Shown here: positions 59,786-64,000 of the stretch, in pieces | Position numbering within the stretch: position 1 is the stretch's first letter | Layout: each line of letters begins with the position of its first letter | NCBI RefSeq assembly: GCF_900116195.1 | Contig: NZ_FOZW01000005.1 | Location: 248,001-312,000, forward strand | DNA length: 64,000 nucleotides | Origin: Alloyangia pacifica | Lineage (GTDB): Bacteria > Pseudomonadota > Alphaproteobacteria > Rhodobacterales > Rhodobacteraceae | Reading direction: 5' to 3' | Translations under genes and position numbers: made by a program | Notes under the pieces: generated by a model | Told to the model about the DNA's origin: nothing | Database searches by the model: none | What the model saw: only the letters and a program-made list of their open reading frames with translations

Positions 59786-61498
59786 TCAACTCCTGGACAG
59801 GCGGATGCTGTAGGTGGTCAGGTCGCCCTTTCGGGTGCCGTTCGGGCCGACCGACACCTCGAGCTGGTCGCCCTTGCGAAGCGTCACGCGAGACAGCTCG
59901 GCCTTTATCGGCTGCTTTCCAGTTTCAGCGAACAACTCCCTTTCGTTTAGCGTGATGCGAACGCTCACGCCGTCCTCACTGCGCTTGGCCGCGGCGAAAC
60001 GGGAGGCGACGTCGATCACCTCATCCTCCGGCGCCGTGTATCGGTGAACGATCTCCACCGGGCTATCGGCCCGACCCCCGGGCAGCATCCCGTCGGCGCT
60101 GAGCCGGATGTTTCCGAAATCGGGATTGCCGCGGTAGGGATACCAGGGCGTTCCCTTGGCCTCCTGACCGGGAAGGGTGATCAGCGGAAACTCCTTGCCA
60201 CCCCTGCGTGCGAACCTTTCAAAAGCATCCGCGCCGGCCTGGAATTCGGTATCCTCCGGATATGCGAACTGATCATTGCTGTCCGCGATCACTGCCGTGG
60301 AGCCAAACTTTACCTTGTTCGAGATGCCGCCGCCCTCGGCAATGAAGACCAGGGGCTCGTCTTCGCTGAGCGCCAGCGGGCCGGCAACTTCGGATCCGGC
60401 AGCATCATGGGCGCTGACACCCTCCGAGACTTCGATCGAGCGCGGCGCGCCCCAGACCACCATGACCGCGTCGCCGAATGTGCATCCGTAGCTGAATGGG
60501 CCCTGCGAGGCATCGGCGACCGGGCGGCCTTCCATGTTCTCCCGGATCAGCCGGAACGCCCGGCCAGCGGGTGTGATCTGTCCCTGCTTTGTGAACAGCG
60601 GAACCATGTCGTCGCCGCGCGCATTCAGCGGATACCAGATGGCATGTGTCACGCCGCCGAGCGCAAACTGGCAATAATTGCGCAGGAAATGGGAGGCGGC
60701 CTTTGAAGGATCGGGTTCGCCGAATTCCGTCACTTCCAACGGCAGTTCGGCGGCGTCGGGGTGACGGCGGAGCACCTCGATCTGCCGGACGAACTGCTCG
60801 GCGTCGGTGGTGTAGGGGTGGATGGCCAGCGCATCGATGTAAGCGGCACCGCCGGCATCGAGGACCTCCCAGAGATAGCCGACAGGGATCGAATGGGTCG
60901 CACCGCCGGAGATGCGGATACCGGGACGAGCGGCGCGGGCTTCGGACGACGCGGCCGCGAGCATGTCCACATAAGCGCGCGCGCGTTCCAACGCCGGCAT
61001 CTTCTTCAGCGGACCTCGCACGAAATTGGTGCCGTTGAACTCATTGCCGATCTCAAGGCTGTCGACCTCGGGGAATTGGGTGACCACCTCGGCGGCGAAG
61101 GTTCCGAAGGCGGCGAGGGCTTCGGCGCTGTGCGGTGTGTCGCCGCCGTCATAGAGCTTGTTGCCCCAATTCAGCACCAGCGAGGCGGTCGCGCCTTGCG
61201 CGGCAATCTCTCGCGCAAAGGCAGTGCGCGGGTCATCGAAGACAAATCTGCCGGGCGCGGATTCGACACGATCCCAGACCATCCCGTCACGATAGGTGGC
61301 GACGCCTAATTTTTCGGCAAGTTCCATGGTGCCGGGCTGCCGCCCCTGCGAGAAATTGGATGCGGCGCCGAGGCGAGGTCCGACGGCCTGCCCCTCGTCG
61401 GCCTGAGCAATGCCGCTTTGGGCGGCTGCCAGCGCGACCAGCGCGGCAGGGGCAAGGGACTGAAAACGAGAGAGAAACGCCCGAACAGTAGACATCAA
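59786..61498 (-). CDS. Exported clan GH-A-like glycosidase
   Basis: A 570-aa protein with an N-terminal signal peptide (about residues 1-33, ALVALAAAQSGIAQADE). The TIM-barrel glycosidase part has Glu153 in LEIGNEFNGTNF as probable acid/base and Glu258 in LEVTEFGEP as probable nucleophile. A C-terminal beta-rich region is shared with the 786-aa RTX glycosidase at 46433-48793, but this copy lacks RTX repeats and uses Sec export instead. It sits in the polysaccharide locus, where a periplasmic polymer-trimming enzyme is expected. Start ATG at 61498 or the next codon. Confidence 0.82.
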   Translation of the reverse strand: MMSTVRAFLSRFQSLAPAALVALAAAQSGIAQADEGQAVGPRLGAASNFSQGRQPGTMELAEKLGVATYRDGMVWDRVESAPGRFVFDDPRTAFAREIAAQGATASLVLNWGNKLYDGGDTPHSAEALAAFGTFAAEVVTQFPEVDSLEIGNEFNGTNFVRGPLKKMPALERARAYVDMLAAASSEARAARPGIRISGGATHSIPVGYLWEVLDAGGAAYIDALAIHPYTTDAEQFVRQIEVLRRHPDAAELPLEVTEFGEPDPSKAASHFLRNYCQFALGGVTHAIWYPLNARGDDMVPLFTKQGQITPAGRAFRLIRENMEGRPVADASQGPFSYGCTFGDAVMVVWGAPRSIEVSEGVSAHDAAGSEVAGPLALSEDEPLVFIAEGGGISNKVKFGSTAVIADSNDQFAYPEDTEFQAGADAFERFARRGGKEFPLITLPGQEAKGTPWYPYRGNPDFGNIRLSADGMLPGGRADSPVEIVHRYTAPEDEVIDVASRFAAAKRSEDGVSVRITLNERELFAETGKQPIKAELSRVTLRKGDQLEVSVGPNGTRKGDLTTYSIRLSRS

Positions 61499-61708
61499 TA
61501 TGGCTCCACTTTGTCGACTTCACCAAACGGGGCGGCACGGAGGAGAGGTTGCCGCGGCCGAAGACCCGGGACGCCTGGGCCGGATTCGATGGTACCTCGG
61601 AGGCGTGGAAAGAAAAGACGCCGTCGCAAAGCCGTGAAGTCTGCCGCGAGCCGGGCCCGCAGATTGTTTCCGTGTGAGGGCCAATGCGCGCACTAAGCGA
61701 AAAAAATA

Positions 61709-61719
61709 CCGCAGTGCAG
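61709..61719. promoter_or_regulatory. EPS-locus motif copy upstream of GT2
   Basis: CCGCAGTGCAG, preceded by AAAAAATA, lies in the 336-bp gap between the divergent glycosidase (61498) and GT2 (61835) genes. It differs from the element at 49025 by one base. Confidence 0.45.
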
Positions 61720-61834
61720 CATTGATTGCGAGATTGTTGAGCCTTGGCGATTGACCGTCTGGAAACCCGGCGTCAGACTTGATGCAGTCTCGAGCAATCG
61801 GGACATTTTTTCTGATTTGTTACAGGAGCTTCCC

Positions 61835-62758
61835 ATGGCGACCGGAGCCGACGACCGTATTGCGGTCATAATCTGTTCGGTAGGCCGCCCGACCTGCTTG
61901 GCGGAGCTCGTGCCGCATCTTGCGGCACAGACGCGGCCGGCCGATCGGGTGTTGTTCGTGGTCACCAAACCCGAGGATGTCGGCTTCGATCCTGCGCCCC
62001 TGTTCCCCGCACAGACGCAAGCCGAGGTGGTCTATTCGGAAAAGGGCCTGCCGCGGCAGCGCAATACCGGCCTCGACCACCTCGCAGGGGATTGCGGGAT
62101 CATCGTCTTCTACGATGACGACTTCGTGCCCTCCCGCCATGCGCTCGCCGGACTGCAGCGGGCGTTTGCCGAGCTGCCGGAGGTCAATGGCATGACCGGG
62201 CACGTGATCGCCGATGGGATCAACGGGCTGGGCTTCGAGGACTCCGAGGCGCAGGAACTCGTCGCGCGCTACGACGCCGAGCTCGGCCTTGCGGACGGCG
62301 ACGCACCCGCGCCGGCAATCATGCGTGAAGGCCTCGAGGGGCTCTACGGCTGCAACATGGCCTATCGCGGCGCGGCGCTGGGGGAGGCGCGGTTCGACGA
62401 GCGGTTGCCGCTCTACGGCTGGCAGGAAGATATTGACTTCGCGGCCCGCGTTCCGGGCAAGCGGATAAAGACCTCGGCCTTCGCCGGGGTGCATCGCGGC
62501 GCCAAGTCCGGCCGCGAGACCGCTGGACACCGGCTGGGCTACAGCCAGATGGTGAACCCGTGGTACCTGTGGCGCAAGGGAACCATGTCGGCGCGGTTCG
62601 CAGGAAGACTCGCGCTGCGCAACATGCTTGCCAACCACGCGAAGATGTTCCGTCCCGAGCCCTGGATCGACCGAAAGGGCAGGGCGGCGGGCAACCGAAA
62701 GGCCCTTCTGGAAATTCTGACAACCCGAGCGCGTCCAGAACGCATTCTGGACATGTGA
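61835..62758 (+). CDS. Family 2-type glycosyltransferase
   Basis: A GT-A glycosyltransferase of 307 aa. Landmarks: IAVIICSVGRP, the metal and donor motif FYDDDFVPSRHALAG, LYGCNMAYRGAAL and the acceptor-side QEDIDFAAR. The C-terminal RPEPWIDRKGRAAGNRKALLEIL block is shared with the paralogue at 22323-23243. ATG at 61835 follows ACAGGAG. It lies 21 bp before the sulfotransferase gene in the same operon. Likely transfers one sugar of the repeat unit. Confidence 0.88.
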   Translation: MATGADDRIAVIICSVGRPTCLAELVPHLAAQTRPADRVLFVVTKPEDVGFDPAPLFPAQTQAEVVYSEKGLPRQRNTGLDHLAGDCGIIVFYDDDFVPSRHALAGLQRAFAELPEVNGMTGHVIADGINGLGFEDSEAQELVARYDAELGLADGDAPAPAIMREGLEGLYGCNMAYRGAALGEARFDERLPLYGWQEDIDFAARVPGKRIKTSAFAGVHRGAKSGRETAGHRLGYSQMVNPWYLWRKGTMSARFAGRLALRNMLANHAKMFRPEPWIDRKGRAAGNRKALLEILTTRARPERILDM

Positions 62759-62779
62759 CGGGGGAGAAAAGAGATCAGC

Positions 62780-63724
62780 ATGACGGTACAAGACCCTTTG
62801 ACCTTCGATCCCCTCGCCGCGCCGACCGACCCGGCGCAGCGGGCACTGATGCCGAACCTGTTCGTGATCGGCGCTTCGAAATCCGGTTCCAGCGCTTTCC
62901 ATGCCTATCTCAAACCGCACCCGGACATCTGCATGAGCCGCGAGAAGGAGCCGTGCTTCTTCGTCGACCAGAAAGAGCTGGAAGAGGCCTGGCCGATCAT
63001 GGCGCGCCAGCCCTGCAGTCACGAGTGGCCAGCCTATCTGGATCTGTGGAAGGGCGGCGAGGGCGCCCGCTACCGTGGTGAAGGGTCGGTCTACTACTCA
63101 CAGGCGCCGCATCGCTCGGGGGTCGCGGGACGCATCGCCTCGGCCTGTCCGGATGCGCGGATCATCTACACGGTGCGCGAACCGGTGGCGCGGGCGATCG
63201 GCCACTACTGGCAACGGTTCAAGGAGTTCCAGGAGCCGCTGCCACTCGACCGGGCGGTGCGCGAGAACGCGCTCTACCGCGATACCTCGGACTACGCGCT
63301 TCAGATGGGCGAGTACCTGAAGCATTTCGATCGCTCGCAGATTTTCGTGCTGGTTGCCGAAGACCTGCGGTCGCGTCGCCGGGAGGTGCTGTCCGAGGTG
63401 CTCGAATGGCTGGAGCTGGAGCCTTACGACTACACGGATTCCGAGATCACTGAACGGCACAAGTCTCCGCCGACGTCCCGGCGCGAGCGGTTTCCGCTGG
63501 TTTCGACCATTCGCGACTCGGCCCTGTGGGCGTCTGCCCGCAAACATCTTCCGAGCGCGGTGGTCGAAAAGCTGCGGAAAAGTGCGACGGTGGAATTCGA
63601 CAAGAAGGATGTGGACGACTCCGAGGCGAAGGCATGGCTCGCCGATTATCTGGCCCCGCGCACGCGGGCCTTTGAAGAGATGATCGGCCGAGAGCTGCCT
63701 CAATGGAGTGCAGCCAGAAAGTGA
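62780..63724 (+). CDS. Sulfotransferase (PAPS-dependent, heparan-type fold)
   Basis: A 314-aa sulfotransferase-family protein. The PAPS 5'-phosphosulfate loop GASKSGSSAFHAYL is at residues 31-44, and the 3'-phosphate-binding segment is TVREPVARAIGHYWQRF. The C-terminal region has EMIGRELPQWS, typical of carbohydrate sulfotransferases. Together with the pyruvyltransferase it suggests a sulfated and pyruvylated acidic polymer. It follows the GT2 gene by 21 bp with GGGGGAG upstream. Confidence 0.9.
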   Translation: MTVQDPLTFDPLAAPTDPAQRALMPNLFVIGASKSGSSAFHAYLKPHPDICMSREKEPCFFVDQKELEEAWPIMARQPCSHEWPAYLDLWKGGEGARYRGEGSVYYSQAPHRSGVAGRIASACPDARIIYTVREPVARAIGHYWQRFKEFQEPLPLDRAVRENALYRDTSDYALQMGEYLKHFDRSQIFVLVAEDLRSRRREVLSEVLEWLELEPYDYTDSEITERHKSPPTSRRERFPLVSTIRDSALWASARKHLPSAVVEKLRKSATVEFDKKDVDDSEAKAWLADYLAPRTRAFEEMIGRELPQWSAARK

Positions 63725-63899
63725 TCCTCCGAGATTGTGCCGCGACCCGCCACTCGGGTGTCGCGGTGCGCCATCCAAATCAACCCAGATACCCTTGAAT
63801 CGAGCGGCATGGACTGGACCACTTGCGGGGCTCTCCAGTGCAAGCACAAACCAACGCGCATGGCTTTCGCCGACTAAATAATGTGAGGCTTTTCGGAAA

Positions 63900-64000
63900 A
63901 TGTCCGTCGAAGAGAACAGCTATATTGAACTCAGCAGCATCTTCGCGAATGCGTGGCGGCGTAAGTGGATCATTGTCGCGGCGACGTTGCTGTGTGGGCT
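63900..64000 (+). CDS. Wzz/GumC-type polysaccharide co-polymerase, N-terminal fragment
   Basis: Only the first 33 codons are inside the window. The start MSVEENSYIELSSIF followed by ANAWRRKWIIVAATLLCG matches the beginning of Wzz-domain chain-length regulators (ExoP/GumC/tyrosine kinase type): a short cytoplasmic segment with Trp-Arg-Arg-Lys and then a membrane helix. It follows the sulfotransferase gene by 175 bp. The remainder, including any kinase domain, is beyond the edge. Confidence 0.7.
   Translation, partial: MSVEENSYIELSSIFANAWRRKWIIVAATLLCG

Overview
The window reads as high-GC alphaproteobacterial DNA, most likely a marine or halotolerant member of the Rhodobacteraceae/Roseobacter group. 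The evidence is the family-level gene content: pcaDCHGB with divergent pcaQ, ectABC-ask, TRAP transporters, and a repABC module. A complete repA-repB-repC unit with two perfect parS palindromes (35.8-39.6 kb) shows that the sequence lies on, or was assembled with, a repABC plasmid or chromid rather than on an ordinary stretch of main chromosome. No tRNA, rRNA, CRISPR array or intact insertion sequence was seen.

Layout. 0-8 kb: hexuronate catabolism (uxuB-uxuA on the minus strand; a divergent GntR regulator, a DctPQM TRAP transporter and an L-idonate-5-dehydrogenase-like enzyme on the plus strand). 8-14 kb: an M20 peptidase, then the protocatechuate branch of the beta-ketoadipate pathway with a PcaQ box between pcaD and pcaQ. 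14-17.6 kb: an amidase, a 2-hydroxyacid dehydrogenase and an unrecognised alpha-toroid-like protein preceded by a coupled 23-codon small ORF. 17.6-22 kb: an EctR-like MarR regulator and ectoine synthesis genes ending in a strong terminator. 22-29 kb: an orphan glycosyltransferase, the carboxynorspermidine/carboxyspermidine pair, an acyltransferase and an MFS transporter. 28.9-35.5 kb: an overlapping P450-STAS-DUF1127 operon, a fused BTAD-like/hydrolase regulator, and an AhpD/SnoaL-like/PNPOx-like/AraC run.

35.5-42.2 kb holds the replication and partition module: repABC, a candidate antisense RNA, parS, an MT-A70-like protein whose DPPW motif is lost, and about 2 kb of coding-poor sequence with a long perfect hairpin. 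42.2-46.1 kb has a Na+/H+ antiporter with a cyclic-nucleotide-binding-like domain and a Tat-exported transglutaminase-like protein.

46.2-64 kb is an exopolysaccharide locus. It has GDP-mannose supply (manC, manB-like), an ExoY-type initiating transferase, two GT4 and one GT2 transferases, pyruvyl and sulfotransferases, a Wza-like export protein, the start of a Wzz/GumC-type protein, and two paralogous clan GH-A-like glycosidases, plus a small RTX protein. It probably makes an acidic, pyruvylated and/or sulfated surface polymer, with the glycosidases trimming it.

The two most notable signals are both non-coding. First, a compact RNA on the minus strand (46228-46298) has two hairpins that each display CCUCCUCCC in the loop, which is the hallmark of the CcsR/cuckoo RNA family. 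Second, an 11-bp element, CYGCRGTGCAG, occurs once in each of the four divergent intergenic regions of the polysaccharide locus and may mark a shared regulon.
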